A DNA stretch of 64,000 nucleotides, taken from contig CACXMM010000011.1 in NCBI GenBank assembly GCA_902768785.1, positions 101,017 to 165,016 of the forward strand, given 5' to 3'. The position numbers were made by a program, and so were the translations under genes. Of this stretch, positions 1-8,649 are shown in pieces. Below the pieces are notes generated by a model. It was given only the letters and a program-made list of their open reading frames with translations, had not been told where the DNA came from and ran no database searches. This DNA comes from an uncultured Prevotellaceae bacterium (GTDB lineage Bacteria > Bacteroidota > Bacteroidia > Bacteroidales > Bacteroidaceae). Position 1 is the first letter of the stretch; each line of letters begins with the position of its first letter.

Positions 1-305
1 GTGTCACCGAACGCACCAAGGAGATAGGATTGCGCATGGCGGTGGGAGCAACAGGAGCGGTAATATCACTTCAGTTCCTCATCGAATCGGTCATCATTTC
101 AGTAACAGGAGGTCTGCTGGGTATCCTTGTGGGATGTGGAGCCAGTGAGTTCATCGTCCCGTTGTTCAACATGCCATCCAGCGTACCGGCATGGTCAATC
201 TATGTGTCGTTCCTGGTATGTGTATGCATCGGAGTCCTCTTCGGATACATCCCCGCACAGAAAGCAGCGAACATGGATCCCATCGAGGCCATCCGTCACG
301 AATAA
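1..305 (+). CDS. MacB/FtsX-type ABC transporter permease, C-terminal fragment
   Basis: Only the last ~100 residues are present; the gene enters from the left edge in the frame that begins at base 3. The fragment opens with VTERTKEIGLRMAVGA, the motif that follows the large periplasmic domain in MacB-type permeases. It then shows two hydrophobic segments (around SLQFLIESVIISVTGGLLGILVG and WSIYVSFLVCVCIGVLFGYIP) and ends with the family signature PAQKAANMDPIEAIRHE. Such permeases pair with an ATPase and often an HlyD-type adaptor to export peptides, antibiotics or lipoproteins, or act as mechanotransmitters; the substrate cannot be told from this end. It converges on the LolA-like gene with only 7 bp between stop codons. 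Confidence 0.9.
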   Translation, partial: VTERTKEIGLRMAVGATGAVISLQFLIESVIISVTGGLLGILVGCGASEFIVPLFNMPSSVPAWSIYVSFLVCVCIGVLFGYIPAQKAANMDPIEAIRHE

Positions 306-312
306 GCGGCTA

Positions 313-1005
313 TCACTCATTGCGTTTGTCGATGATCTCGAATCCCGGATATTTCTGCCGGTGGAAGACGAACAGGTCGTCGCTGATATTCCCACTCCTG
401 AAATTACTGATCTTCACCGTGGTACTGAAGATTCCCAGCTTAATACGAAGGCTCAAAGGGTAGCGTGTCTTCTTATCAATCAAGGCATGTATCTCTTTGA
501 TGCCTTTCACTCCTTTCTTAGCCTTCAAAGTGATGATAAAACCTTCATCACTGTTAGCTATACTGTATTTGAAATTCTCGGGCTCGAACTTGAACTTCGT
601 GGCATATTTGTCACGCTTGTCGGAGTTGGCATCATATACCGTCACCGTCTTCTTCTTCCGCTCCACCAGATAATAGGTGATACCATCATTAAAAGCGCTG
701 TACTTCTCATCCACGAACTTGCTCTTCTTACCTTTATACCAAATGGTGCCCTCGGTTTTGTATATACCGATGATATTGACGGAATAATGCAACGTGGAAC
801 CTTGAGGACCGAACACCATCTGATAGGTGCGGTCGAATATCTGACGCGCCTGACGGGCATTGGCAGACAGTTCCTCCTTGGGGGCCTTCGTTTTTTTGTG
901 CTGAGCAAATGCCTGCTGGGGCATGACCCCACACACCAGCAGAAGCAGGAAGGAGGTTGCCCACCTCCTCCATCCGAAGAATTGGAATTGATCAACTTTT
1001 CGCAT
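313..1005 (-). CDS. LolA-like exported protein
   Basis: About 230 residues. I place the start at the ATG at 1003-1005 rather than an upstream one, because a -7 promoter element lies at 1014-1021, leaving only a short leader. The N-terminus is a signal peptide (basic start, hydrophobic stretch FLLLLVCGVMPQQAFAQ). The mature part is rich in beta strands and matches the layout of Bacteroidetes LolA-like outer-membrane lipoprotein carriers: a helical start (ARQIFDRTYQMV), then extended strands (GTIWYKGKKSKFVDEKYSAF, GITYYLVERKKKTVTVYD) and a C-terminal KISNFRSG-type strand. Likely periplasmic, binding acyl chains of lipoproteins or other lipids. Family assignment is from fold pattern and context, so function is moderately sure only. 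Confidence 0.65.
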   Translation of the reverse strand: MRKVDQFQFFGWRRWATSFLLLLVCGVMPQQAFAQHKKTKAPKEELSANARQARQIFDRTYQMVFGPQGSTLHYSVNIIGIYKTEGTIWYKGKKSKFVDEKYSAFNDGITYYLVERKKKTVTVYDANSDKRDKYATKFKFEPENFKYSIANSDEGFIITLKAKKGVKGIKEIHALIDKKTRYPLSLRIKLGIFSTTVKISNFRSGNISDDLFVFHRQKYPGFEIIDKRNE

Positions 1006-1013
1006 ATTGGCTG

Positions 1014-1044
1014 CAAAGTTACGAAAAAACGAGCGCAGAACAAA
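1014..1044 (-). promoter_or_regulatory. Bacteroidetes-type promoter for the LolA-like gene
   Basis: Reading the minus strand, -7 TAACTTTG is at 1021-1014 and -33 TTTG at 1044-1041, separated by 19 bp. The spacer carries the CTC-(G)-TTTTT-CG pattern seen in three other promoters of this window. Confidence 0.7.
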
Positions 1045-1141
1045 ACAAATAAATTTGTTTTTTATGCCGAGTGCATTGTAACTTATCAAAAGGTACGAAT
1101 AATCGAGGAAAGGGGAATAAAAAAAATAAATCCCTATTTCT

Positions 1142-1172
1142 TTTGTATTGTTCTCGTTTAATCGTATCTTTG
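1142..1172 (+). promoter_or_regulatory. Promoter for pepT
   Basis: TTTG at 1142-1145, 19-bp spacer, TATCTTTG at 1165-1172, followed 20 bp later by the pepT ATG. Matches the Bacteroidetes -33/-7 consensus. Confidence 0.75.
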
Positions 1173-1192
1173 TAACCGAAATTCAATTAATC

Positions 1193-2425
1193 ATGACAAA
1201 CATGGATATTACCGAACGATTCTTAAACTACGTAAAATTCGATACACAGTCGAATGAAGAAAGTACCACTGTGCCCAGTACATCCAAACAGCTGATCTTC
1301 GCCAAATTCCTCAAAGAAGAACTGGAGCGCGAGGGATTTGACGATGTGGAGATGGACGACATGGGCTATATCTACGCGACACTGAAATCCAACACCAAGA
1401 AAGAAGTGCCCACGATCGGGTTCATTTCACATTATGATACATCTCCCGACTGTAGCGGTGCTGACATCAAACCAAGCATTGTCAAGAACTACGACGGATC
1501 GGACATTGAACTGTCACCCGGCATCCTCTCCTCTCCAAAGAAGTTTCCCGAGCTGCTACAGCATGTGGGAGAAGATCTGATCGTGACCGACGGCACCACC
1601 CTGCTGGGTGCTGATGACAAAGCGGGCATCGCTGAGATCGTACAGGCCATGTGCTGGCTGCGTGACCATAAGGAAATCAAGCACGGTGACATCCGCATGG
1701 GCTTCAATCCGGATGAGGAGATTGGCATGGGAGCCCACCACTTCGATGTGGAGAAATTCGGATGCGAGTGGGCATATACCATCGACGGCGGTGACTTAGG
1801 TGAACTGGAATTCGAGAATTTCAACGCCGCCAGTGCTAAAATCCTTATCAAGGGAGTGAGCGTCCATCCCGGCTATGCCAAGGGAAAGATGATCAATGCC
1901 AGTCGTCTGGCTGCAGAGTTCGTTAACATGCTGCCTGGTGAGGAAACTCCCGAGGAGACAGAGAACTACGAAGGATTCTATCATCTCACCGGCATGGACA
2001 CCTGTACGGAGAGTGCCAAGCTCAGCTATATCATCCGCGACCATGACCGTGAGATTTTTGAAGACCGTAAGCGGTTCATCCGACAGTGTGCTGAGAAAAT
2101 GAACGAGAAATATGGTGAGGGCACCATGACGGCAGAGGTAAAAGACCAGTACTACAACATGAAAGAGAAAATCGATCCGAACATGCATGTCATCGACATC
2201 GTACTGAAAGCCATGCAAGCCAGTGATGTTCCACCTCGTGTAAAACCCATCCGCGGAGGAACCGATGGCGCACAACTCTCTTTCAAAGGATTGCCCTGTC
2301 CCAATATCTTTGCCGGAGGTGTGAACTTCCACGGACCCTTCGAGTTTGTCAGCATCCAAGTTATGGAGAAGGCAATGCAGGTCATTGTAAACATCTGTGA
2401 GCTGACAGCTGACTATAACGACTAA
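1193..2425 (+). CDS. pepT: Peptidase T (tripeptide aminopeptidase), M20 family
   Basis: 410 residues, the usual PepT length. Cytoplasmic di-zinc aminopeptidase that releases the N-terminal residue of tripeptides. Visible zinc-site motifs are [10 protein letters not shown] (His80, Asp82), GADDKAG (bridging Asp near 142), [10 protein letters not shown] (catalytic and metal Glu near 176-177), [15 protein letters not shown] (Asp near 198) and a late His in NFHGPFEF. The dimerisation/lid region contains HPGYAKGKM and PIRGGTDGA. The start chosen is the first ATG (1193) downstream of the promoter; another ATG three codons on (1202) is possible. An antiporter gene follows after 12 bp, so the two may be co-transcribed. 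Assignment is secure. Confidence 0.96.
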   Translation: MTNMDITERFLNYVKFDTQSNEESTTVPSTSKQLIFAKFLKEELEREGFDDVEMDDMGYIYATLKSNTKKEVPTIGFISHYDTSPDCSGADIKPSIVKNYDGSDIELSPGILSSPKKFPELLQHVGEDLIVTDGTTLLGADDKAGIAEIVQAMCWLRDHKEIKHGDIRMGFNPDEEIGMGAHHFDVEKFGCEWAYTIDGGDLGELEFENFNAASAKILIKGVSVHPGYAKGKMINASRLAAEFVNMLPGEETPEETENYEGFYHLTGMDTCTESAKLSYIIRDHDREIFEDRKRFIRQCAEKMNEKYGEGTMTAEVKDQYYNMKEKIDPNMHVIDIVLKAMQASDVPPRVKPIRGGTDGAQLSFKGLPCPNIFAGGVNFHGPFEFVSIQVMEKAMQVIVNICELTADYND

Positions 2426-2437
2426 TCAGAATCGACA

Positions 2438-4702
2438 ATGAACGAGCTTCCCGCCCTGATCAAAGATCTGGCCCTCATCCTCATGATGGCAGGTATCGTC
2501 ACCTTAGTATTTAAGAAACTCAAACAGCCATTGGTGTTGGGATACGTCGTCGCAGGTTTCCTGGTGAGCACACACATGCCCTACACCGCATCTGTCGTAG
2601 ACAGTGCCGATATCCACACCTGGGCTGAAATAGGAGTGATGTTCCTGCTGTTCTCTTTAGGATTGGACTTCTCTTTCAAGAAAATCCTGAAGATGGGAGC
2701 CTCCCCCATCATCTCTACGATAACGATCATCTTCTGCATGATGATGCTCGGCATCGTAGTAGGACAGCTCTTCGGGTGGGGGAAGATGGACTGTATCTTC
2801 TTGGGCGGTATGCTCGCGATGAGTTCCACCACGATTATCTATAAGGCGTTCGATGACTTAGGACTGCGGCAGCAGCAGTTTGCCGGACTGGTGATGAGCG
2901 TGCTCATCCTCGAGGATATCCTTGCCATTGTGATGATGGTGATGCTGAGTGCCATTGCCAGCGGGAACAACCCCAATAGCGGACAGATGTTAGAATCAGT
3001 GTTGAAAATCGGTTTTTTCCTGATTCTTTGGTTTGTGGTGGGTATCTTTGCCATTCCCCTTTTCCTGCGACAGGTCCGAAAACTGATGAACCCAGAAGTG
3101 CTACTCATCGTATCGTTAGGACTGTGCTGTGCCATGGCGGTGCTCTCCACCAAAGTGGGATTCAGTAGTGCTTTCGGTGCTTTCGTCATGGGCAGCATTC
3201 TGGCAGAGACCATCGAGGCAGAAAAGATCATCAAACTGGTGGAGCCTGTAAAGAACCTCTTTGGTGCCATCTTCTTCGTGTCAGTGGGTATGTTGGTTGA
3301 TCCGAAAATCCTTATCGATTATGCTTTCCCGATCTTCGTCCTAGTCATGACCATCTTGATAGGACAGGCAGTTTTCGGATCCTTCGCCTTTATTCTCGGT
3401 GGTGAGACTCTGAAGTCGGCCATGAGATGTGGTTTCTCCATGGCGCAGATTGGTGAGTTCTCATTCATCATCGCTTCTCTGGGATTATCCTTGGGTGTAA
3501 TAGGAGACTTCCTCTACCCCGTTGTGGTGGCAGTGAGTGTGATCACCACCTTCCTGACGCCATACATGATCCGTCTCGCCACACCCGCATATAACATATT
3601 GGAGAAACGACTGCCCAATAAATGGGTACGCTCTTTGAATCATCTCGCCATGAGTCATCCCAACACCAAGGAGCAGAGCCTGTGGAAGAAACTGCTTCTT
3701 CAAATGGGACTGAACACCCTGATCTATAGTATCCTCTCGGCAGCCACCATTACCCTGATGTTCTCCTTCGTACTGCCAGTGACCCGGCAAATGCTACCTG
3801 GCTGGCATCTTCACTGGTATGCGAATGCCATTACCGGTTTACTCACCGTTGTTTTTATTTCGCCTTTCCTCCGAGCGATGGTAATGAAGAAAAACCACAG
3901 TGAGGAATTCAAGACCTTGTGGGCAGAGAGTAATATCAACAGGGTACCATTGCTCTTCACGATACTTGTCAGGGTAGTGATAGCCGTGGCATTCATCTTC
4001 TTTATCTGCAACTACCTTACCCATTTCAGCAATGCCTTGATGATTACCATCGGCTTTGTAGCAGTCATCCTCATAGTCTTCTCACGCTGGATTAAGAAAA
4101 GGAGTATCCGTTTGGAACGACTATTCATTCTTAACCTTCGTTCGCGAGACATCGAGGCACAGGTGCATGGGCATAAGCGACCGCTATACGAAGGAAAACT
4201 CCTTGACCGTGATATCCATATAGCCGACTTTGAGATTCCTGCCGATTCCCTTTGGATGGGCAAGTCCTTGAAAGAACTGAACTTGGGGAAGAAATATGGA
4301 ATCCATGTAAGTAGTATCTTGCGTGCCAACCACCGTTTGAACATTCCTGACGGGGAGTCGTTGGTCTTTCCTGGTGACAAACTGCAGGTCATCGGAAGTG
4401 ATGAACAGCTGACAGCTTTCCGCCATGCCATGATGAATGAGGTGATGGAAGAAGACTATGAGTTGGAGAAGCGTGAAATGAAGCTTCGGAGTATTGTACT
4501 CAGTAGTAATAATCCCTTTGTTGGCAAGACATTACAGGAGAGTGGTATCCGCGACACCTACAATTGTATGGTGGTGGGCTTGGAAGAAGGAAAGGAGAAT
4601 CTCTCTCAGGTGAAGCCCAGCTACCGCTTTGAAAAGGGAGATATTATCTGGCTCGTGGGTGAGGAGGAGGATATCAGAAATCTACTTGCACTGCAAGGGT
4701 AG
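2438..4702 (+). CDS. CPA2-family monovalent cation:proton antiporter with TrkA-C domains (KefB-like)
   Basis: 754 residues. The N-terminal ~390 residues form a Na+/H+ exchanger domain of about 12 membrane segments, with family motifs such as GVMFLLFSLGLDFSFKKI, GGMLAMSSTTIIYKAFDD, LILEDILAIVMM and GFSMAQIGEFSFIIASLGLS. Further hydrophobic segments (about 415-540) lead to two consecutive TrkA-C/RCK-C domains: one around IADFEIPADSLWMGKSLKEL to LQVIGSDEQL, the other around LSSNNPFVGKTLQESG to IIWLVGEEEDI. There is no TrkA-N (NAD-binding) domain of the KefB/KefC kind. Expected role is K+ or Na+ for H+ exchange at the inner membrane, gated by a ligand on the RCK-C domains. It sits 12 bp after pepT. 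Confidence 0.92.
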   Translation: MNELPALIKDLALILMMAGIVTLVFKKLKQPLVLGYVVAGFLVSTHMPYTASVVDSADIHTWAEIGVMFLLFSLGLDFSFKKILKMGASPIISTITIIFCMMMLGIVVGQLFGWGKMDCIFLGGMLAMSSTTIIYKAFDDLGLRQQQFAGLVMSVLILEDILAIVMMVMLSAIASGNNPNSGQMLESVLKIGFFLILWFVVGIFAIPLFLRQVRKLMNPEVLLIVSLGLCCAMAVLSTKVGFSSAFGAFVMGSILAETIEAEKIIKLVEPVKNLFGAIFFVSVGMLVDPKILIDYAFPIFVLVMTILIGQAVFGSFAFILGGETLKSAMRCGFSMAQIGEFSFIIASLGLSLGVIGDFLYPVVVAVSVITTFLTPYMIRLATPAYNILEKRLPNKWVRSLNHLAMSHPNTKEQSLWKKLLLQMGLNTLIYSILSAATITLMFSFVLPVTRQMLPGWHLHWYANAITGLLTVVFISPFLRAMVMKKNHSEEFKTLWAESNINRVPLLFTILVRVVIAVAFIFFICNYLTHFSNALMITIGFVAVILIVFSRWIKKRSIRLERLFILNLRSRDIEAQVHGHKRPLYEGKLLDRDIHIADFEIPADSLWMGKSLKELNLGKKYGIHVSSILRANHRLNIPDGESLVFPGDKLQVIGSDEQLTAFRHAMMNEVMEEDYELEKREMKLRSIVLSSNNPFVGKTLQESGIRDTYNCMVVGLEEGKENLSQVKPSYRFEKGDIIWLVGEEEDIRNLLALQG

Positions 4703-4744
4703 TGTAAAGTCTCTGAATCTATATTATATTTAGGTGTACACTTC

Positions 4745-6511
4745 ATGAAGGAAACCGCGAACAAGACACTTCTATTAAGGGTTTTCATACTTTGTCTGAC
4801 ATCTACTCTCATGATGCCAGCTCATTCTGCGTATCCTGCTCTTCCCGATATCGATGAACCATATGCTCACAACGAAATCTGCAAACTGGTAAAGATTAAA
4901 GCTGAGCGGTTACCCAACCTGAATATTCCCCGCAATAGTCATTCTGCCTTCTGTTTGAATGGAGAAGTGACGGTGACGGGCGGTCACACGAAGAACTTCG
5001 TTCCAACACCTACTGCGGAGTATTACAAGGACGGAGAGTGGCACCTGATGCAGATGGCCTATCCCCATGACAATGCCCTCTGTGTAACACTTCGTTCTGG
5101 GAAGGTACTTATAGCAGGCGGTCATAGTGAGTCGATGGGAGTAGGGCAGAGCTATCCTGTAGAGGAGTATGATCCTCTTACTCATACCTTTCGTGGCTTC
5201 TGCATCCTCAGCAAGAAACGCACCTTTGCCTCTGGTGCAGAGTTGGACAGTGGAAAGGTGGTCGTATCCGGCAACTGGTATGCTGGCGACGGTATTGAAA
5301 TGTTTGACGGCGATAGGAACTTCTTTCCTGTAAAAGATGTTAGTATAGGACGTTCGGTGCCTTACATGCTCCGCACATCTGACGGTGATGTCCTTATCTT
5401 AGGTAATGAGGATATTCATGGCAAGCCGATCTGTAGCGACATGGTAGAACGACTGAAAGGCGATCCTTTGCGTGTTCCTTTATTATCCCAGTGGCAACCC
5501 GTCACGTTTGAAGCACCTTTCCCGAATGACCTCGGTTTTATCGGAGATGAGTCAAAAGGCGACTACTCTTATCTGCTGGCGATGCAGGACTGGAACAATC
5601 AGGATACTACCGCCTCTAGTGTCTATGGTCATAAACTGGCTTTCATGGTGGTTCGTGATACCACATTCTCCCTGCTGCCAACAACCTGTTCTGTTCCAAA
5701 GACAGGGGTCACACCCTCTGACTCCATCTTGTGGTATTCTCCCCTCATTGCCGACAGGAAAGCACAGCGTGCCTATCTACATGGCTGCGACCTCCAAGGC
5801 CGCAGCTATATTCTCTGTGTGGAGTATGCCAAAAATCCAGCACCTCTTATTCTCTACTATACAGATCCTTTGCCAGAGGCAGGGTTCCCCATGATTGTGC
5901 TGACGGATGAGGGTGACTTGATGATGGTGGGTGGCTATAACTTCAACAAAACACTAGGCGGTAACTTGGACAGTGACAATTTCTCACCCCTTGCTTCAGT
6001 CTTTTTGCTTCATGTGGGTGAGAAGGAGACGCCTGTCAATAGGTCATGGCTCTGGCTGTGGCTATTGATCCCATGCATCGTATTGGTTGTTGCCATCCTG
6101 CGGTATAGGAAACATAAAACTACTCATCCCATTATGGAAGAGGTTTCCGAGGAAAGCAATGTGGTAGAGAAGTCTGAATCCCAAGAACTGATGCAACGCA
6201 TCTGTGAGCTGATGGAAAACCAGCAGCTCTATCTGGACAGTAACCTGAAGCTGACGGATGTGGCCGCGATGCTCGGAACGAATCGCAATGTTATCTCCGT
6301 ATGTATCAACAGTAAGCGTAACTGCTCGTTCTCACAGTTCGTGGGTGAATACCGCATCGCCCATGCCAAGAACATCATGCGCCGTGAGCCAGGAAAGAAG
6401 ATCTCCGAGGTATGGATGGCATCAGGTTTTTCTACCGAGACCTCTTTCTTCCGTACCTTTAAGAGCATTACGGGCATGACTCCTAACGAATATAAGATGA
6501 AAAACGACTGA
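4745..6511 (+). CDS. Membrane-anchored beta-propeller sensor fused to an AraC-type DNA-binding domain
   Basis: 588 residues. A signal peptide or N-terminal anchor (residues 1-29, ending MMPAHSAYP) is followed by ~400 residues with Kelch/galactose-oxidase-like repeats: blades show VTVTGGHTKN, VLIAGGHSES, VVVSGNWYAG, VLILGNEDIHG and DLMMVGGYNFN. A single membrane helix follows (SWLWLWLLIPCIVLVVAILRY, roughly 435-457). The last ~100 residues are an AraC/XylS helix-turn-helix domain (LKLTDVAAMLGTNRNVIS and ISEVWMASGFSTETSFFRTF). The layout implies a one-component transmembrane regulator: periplasmic propeller senses, cytoplasmic AraC domain binds DNA. Its stop codon lies inside a near-palindrome, and the next operon (small peptide plus lipoprotein) is the obvious candidate target. 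The ligand is unknown. Confidence 0.85.
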   Translation: MKETANKTLLLRVFILCLTSTLMMPAHSAYPALPDIDEPYAHNEICKLVKIKAERLPNLNIPRNSHSAFCLNGEVTVTGGHTKNFVPTPTAEYYKDGEWHLMQMAYPHDNALCVTLRSGKVLIAGGHSESMGVGQSYPVEEYDPLTHTFRGFCILSKKRTFASGAELDSGKVVVSGNWYAGDGIEMFDGDRNFFPVKDVSIGRSVPYMLRTSDGDVLILGNEDIHGKPICSDMVERLKGDPLRVPLLSQWQPVTFEAPFPNDLGFIGDESKGDYSYLLAMQDWNNQDTTASSVYGHKLAFMVVRDTTFSLLPTTCSVPKTGVTPSDSILWYSPLIADRKAQRAYLHGCDLQGRSYILCVEYAKNPAPLILYYTDPLPEAGFPMIVLTDEGDLMMVGGYNFNKTLGGNLDSDNFSPLASVFLLHVGEKETPVNRSWLWLWLLIPCIVLVVAILRYRKHKTTHPIMEEVSEESNVVEKSESQELMQRICELMENQQLYLDSNLKLTDVAAMLGTNRNVISVCINSKRNCSFSQFVGEYRIAHAKNIMRREPGKKISEVWMASGFSTETSFFRTFKSITGMTPNEYKMKND

Positions 6512-6529
6512 CAGATGATCATTTGTCAG
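6508..6529. promoter_or_regulatory. 22-bp near-palindrome overlapping the regulator stop codon
   Basis: CTGACA ... TGTCAG arms around the central ATGATCAT; 20 of 22 positions obey the symmetry. It lies 43 bp upstream of the -7 element at 6572. It could be an operator for the AraC-type regulator encoded just upstream, or a hairpin at the transcript end; no T-run follows, which favours an operator. Function is inferred. Confidence 0.45.
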
Positions 6530-6571
6530 TTAAATGTGATGATTTACAAGTATATTCCTTTCTGTTTTCGT

Positions 6572-6579
6572 TACTTTTG
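6572..6579 (+). promoter_or_regulatory. -7 promoter element for the peptide/lipoprotein operon
   Basis: TACTTTTG matches TAnnTTTG; no clear TTTG at -33. It lies 37 bp before the ATG of the 49-aa gene, consistent with an activator-dependent promoter. Confidence 0.6.
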
Positions 6580-6616
6580 TCAGCAGAATTAGTTTAACTC
6601 TACAAAAAACGAAAAC

Positions 6617-6766
6617 ATGAAAAAAGAAAACAGAATTGTTTATGTACGCCCACAGATTAGATGTCTGCGGGTCTCAGAGAATGTGAGTCTGATGGCTGCC
6701 AGTAGCGGAGGTGCGAAAATAAGCGGCCTTGGTGATGGGGGTGACTTGAGTGAAGGCTGGGAGTAA
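6617..6766 (+). CDS. Small 49-aa protein with Gly/Asp-rich, Trp-acidic C-terminus
   Basis: 49 codons from ATG at 6617 to TAA at 6764-6766. The N-terminal half is basic (MKKENRIVYVRPQIRCLRVS), followed by ENVSLMAASSGG, and the tail is GDGGDLSEGWE. The lay-out (MKK + aromatic + P-x-I/L, then a hydrophobic Met-Ala-Ala-Ser turn, then a Gly/Asp/Trp acidic end) resembles many short unannotated Bacteroidales proteins, and it matches the partial protein at the right edge of this window (63829-64000), which ends DLWDE. It has its own promoter, and the lipoprotein start is 16 bp after its stop, so the two form an operon. No known function; it might be a secreted or processed peptide, which is speculation. 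Coding status is supported by promoter, position and family resemblance. Confidence 0.7.
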   Translation: MKKENRIVYVRPQIRCLRVSENVSLMAASSGGAKISGLGDGGDLSEGWE

Positions 6767-6770
6767 AAAA

Positions 6771-6775
6771 GGAGG
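6771..6775 (+). promoter_or_regulatory. Ribosome binding site deciding the lipoprotein start
   Basis: GGAGG, 7 bp before ATG 6783. A clear Shine-Dalgarno is rare in this window, so it fixes the start. Confidence 0.6.
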
Positions 6776-6782
6776 AATGAAT

Positions 6783-8516
6783 ATGAAAACAAGAAATTAT
6801 ATTCTTCATGCGCTGTCTGTAACTGCCTTGATGATGCTTCTTTCTGCCTGCGGTAATGATGTCATAGAAAAGGAGGACGCTTCACGAACCTTACGTATTC
6901 CTTATTCCGTACAAGTGAGACAGCAGGGATCTGAGAGTCGTACTACCGTGGATGATTCAAACAACCAGCTCTTTGAAACAGGTGACCAGTTAGAAGTGAC
7001 AGGTACTGATATCAGCGGAACGCTGACACTTACCAGTGGTGCAGGTTCTGATGATGCTACTTTTGAGGGTGATCTTACCTTCACGGGATCAGGAAGTCCT
7101 GCTGATGATCTTGTCCTGACCGCCACCTTAAAGAGTACTGCGAATGCACTGACTGGTAATGATTATTCTGCTGCCGTCGTACCTACCCTTGCTGAGGCGG
7201 TACAAAAATACAGCAGCCTGTCGGGGACAAGTACTTTTGCGGCTAAGTCTTTCAACCTAAGTCAGGGCTCCGCCTTCGTATTGTTTGATATTCTGTTTGG
7301 CGATGGCAGTACGGAGGATAATAACTATCCTGCCACTATAAGTGATCAGGGTAGCACGCCCTATCATGCTTCTGGAACGGTAACTGTAGCTTCAGGAAAA
7401 ACACATTTCGTAGTGGCATTCCCCGGAGGAACTGAGCTTACCAAGGCTGTGGTCACTATTAATGAAAAGGTGTTTAAGTTTGGTGCAGCCTCTCAGACTT
7501 TGGTTGCCGGGAATACATACACCGTAAAGAAATTATTAGAGTCGGCTCCGATAAACTTAAGTGAAGTGACTGGCGACGTGACGATTCCAGCAGGAGCTGT
7601 TGTCACTGTTACTGGTACCAAGAACAATGCCATGATTACAGTGGGTGCAGGTGCTACTGTTACATTGGATGATGCCCATGCCAAGCAGATGGCTCTGCAG
7701 GGTGATGCCACTATTATCACAAAGAATACGAATGGTATTGTTAACGGCTCTAACTTCGGTAATGCATTGACTCTCACAGCTGATAGTAAAGTAACCTTCA
7801 AAGGTGATGGTTCTCTGGATATTAGTGCTCAGGGTGAGAGAGGAGGCGTGGCCATAACGGGAAGTGCTGATGTGGTCATTGAAAGTGGAAACCTTACTGT
7901 CTCAAAAATATACTGGAATAATGAAGCAATCAACGTGAAAAGCCTTACTGTGACTGGTGGCAGCCTCAAGGCAACAGGCGGTGATCGTTTTAACAACTCT
8001 ACTTGGGATAATTATCAAGCAAAAGGCATCATCACGTTTGGCAACATCATGATCTCTGGAGGATCCGTCGAAGCTAAAGGTAGTTATGCGGTGTATGCAG
8101 GTGGAAATCTGACCATTAGTGGAGGTACGGTGATAGCAAACAGCTTGCCTGATGACCGCGCAGGGTCCGTAGGCTGTGGCCTGTGGGCAGCAGGGAATCT
8201 GAACATCACTGGCGGGACTGTAACAGCTAAAGGTAGCAGCAATTATTACAATCAGGGTAATTCTGCCATAGGGTGTGATGGCAATATCCTAATCTGTGGA
8301 GGAACAGTCACTGCTACGGGTGGCGGAGGATCCGCAGCCATTGGTACGGGGTGCCTTGCGAGTCATAAGTGCGGAGACATAAGCATTACGAGCGGTGTAA
8401 TCTCTGTAACGGCTACAAAGGGTGCTAATGCTACCGAGTGCATCGGTCTCGGAAATGCTGACTCTACTGTAGGCACTGTGACAATAGAAACTGGTGCCAA
8501 TGTTACCCAGAACTAA
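6783..8516 (+). CDS. Surface lipoprotein with fimbrillin-like N-terminus and beta-helix repeats
   Basis: About 577 residues. I choose ATG 6783 because a GGAGG at 6771-6775 sits 7 bp upstream; the in-frame ATG at 6777 is too close. The lipoprotein signal is MKTRNYILHALSVTALMMLLSAC, with the lipobox cysteine in LSAC. Residues ~30-260 carry the fimbrillin-type start seen in Mfa/FimA-like Bacteroidales proteins (SRTTVDD...FETGDQLEVTG; VVAFPGGTELTKAVVTIN; FKFGAASQTLVAGNTYTVKKL). From ~265 on come short repeats such as NLTISGGTVIANS, NLNITGGTVTAKGSS and NILICGGTVTATGG, typical of a right-handed parallel beta-helix. Probably exposed on the outer membrane, possibly binding carbohydrate or acting as a fimbrial component. 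Follows the 49-aa gene in one operon and is related in its repeat region to the lipoprotein at 60250-62103. Confidence 0.8.
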   Translation: MKTRNYILHALSVTALMMLLSACGNDVIEKEDASRTLRIPYSVQVRQQGSESRTTVDDSNNQLFETGDQLEVTGTDISGTLTLTSGAGSDDATFEGDLTFTGSGSPADDLVLTATLKSTANALTGNDYSAAVVPTLAEAVQKYSSLSGTSTFAAKSFNLSQGSAFVLFDILFGDGSTEDNNYPATISDQGSTPYHASGTVTVASGKTHFVVAFPGGTELTKAVVTINEKVFKFGAASQTLVAGNTYTVKKLLESAPINLSEVTGDVTIPAGAVVTVTGTKNNAMITVGAGATVTLDDAHAKQMALQGDATIITKNTNGIVNGSNFGNALTLTADSKVTFKGDGSLDISAQGERGGVAITGSADVVIESGNLTVSKIYWNNEAINVKSLTVTGGSLKATGGDRFNNSTWDNYQAKGIITFGNIMISGGSVEAKGSYAVYAGGNLTISGGTVIANSLPDDRAGSVGCGLWAAGNLNITGGTVTAKGSSNYYNQGNSAIGCDGNILICGGTVTATGGGGSAAIGTGCLASHKCGDISITSGVISVTATKGANATECIGLGNADSTVGTVTIETGANVTQN

Positions 8517-8525
8517 CCTTCTGCT

Positions 8526-8562
8526 TTGCATTTGCCAAATTCTTGGAGTTTGGCAAATGCAA
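8526..8562. terminator. Hairpin terminator between convergent genes
   Basis: Inverted repeat with arms 8528-8539 and 8549-8560 (GCATTTGCCAAA / TTTGGCAAATGC), extended by two A-T pairs on each side, 9-nt loop, short pyrimidine run after it. Located between the lipoprotein (+) and the lptD-like gene (-). Confidence 0.65.
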
Positions 8563-8649
8563 GCTTTCTGCATGAAGTTTATAGGGTCTTCACCGTTTTT
8601 TCCATAAGTATGTGGAAGGACAATATCTCAAGCAAATAACGACAGCTTC

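Noticed and set aside
127-1161. 344-codon plus-strand open frame
   Set aside because: It is antisense to the LolA-like gene with signal peptide and promoter, and overlaps the end of the MacB-type permease; composition is that of a shadow frame.
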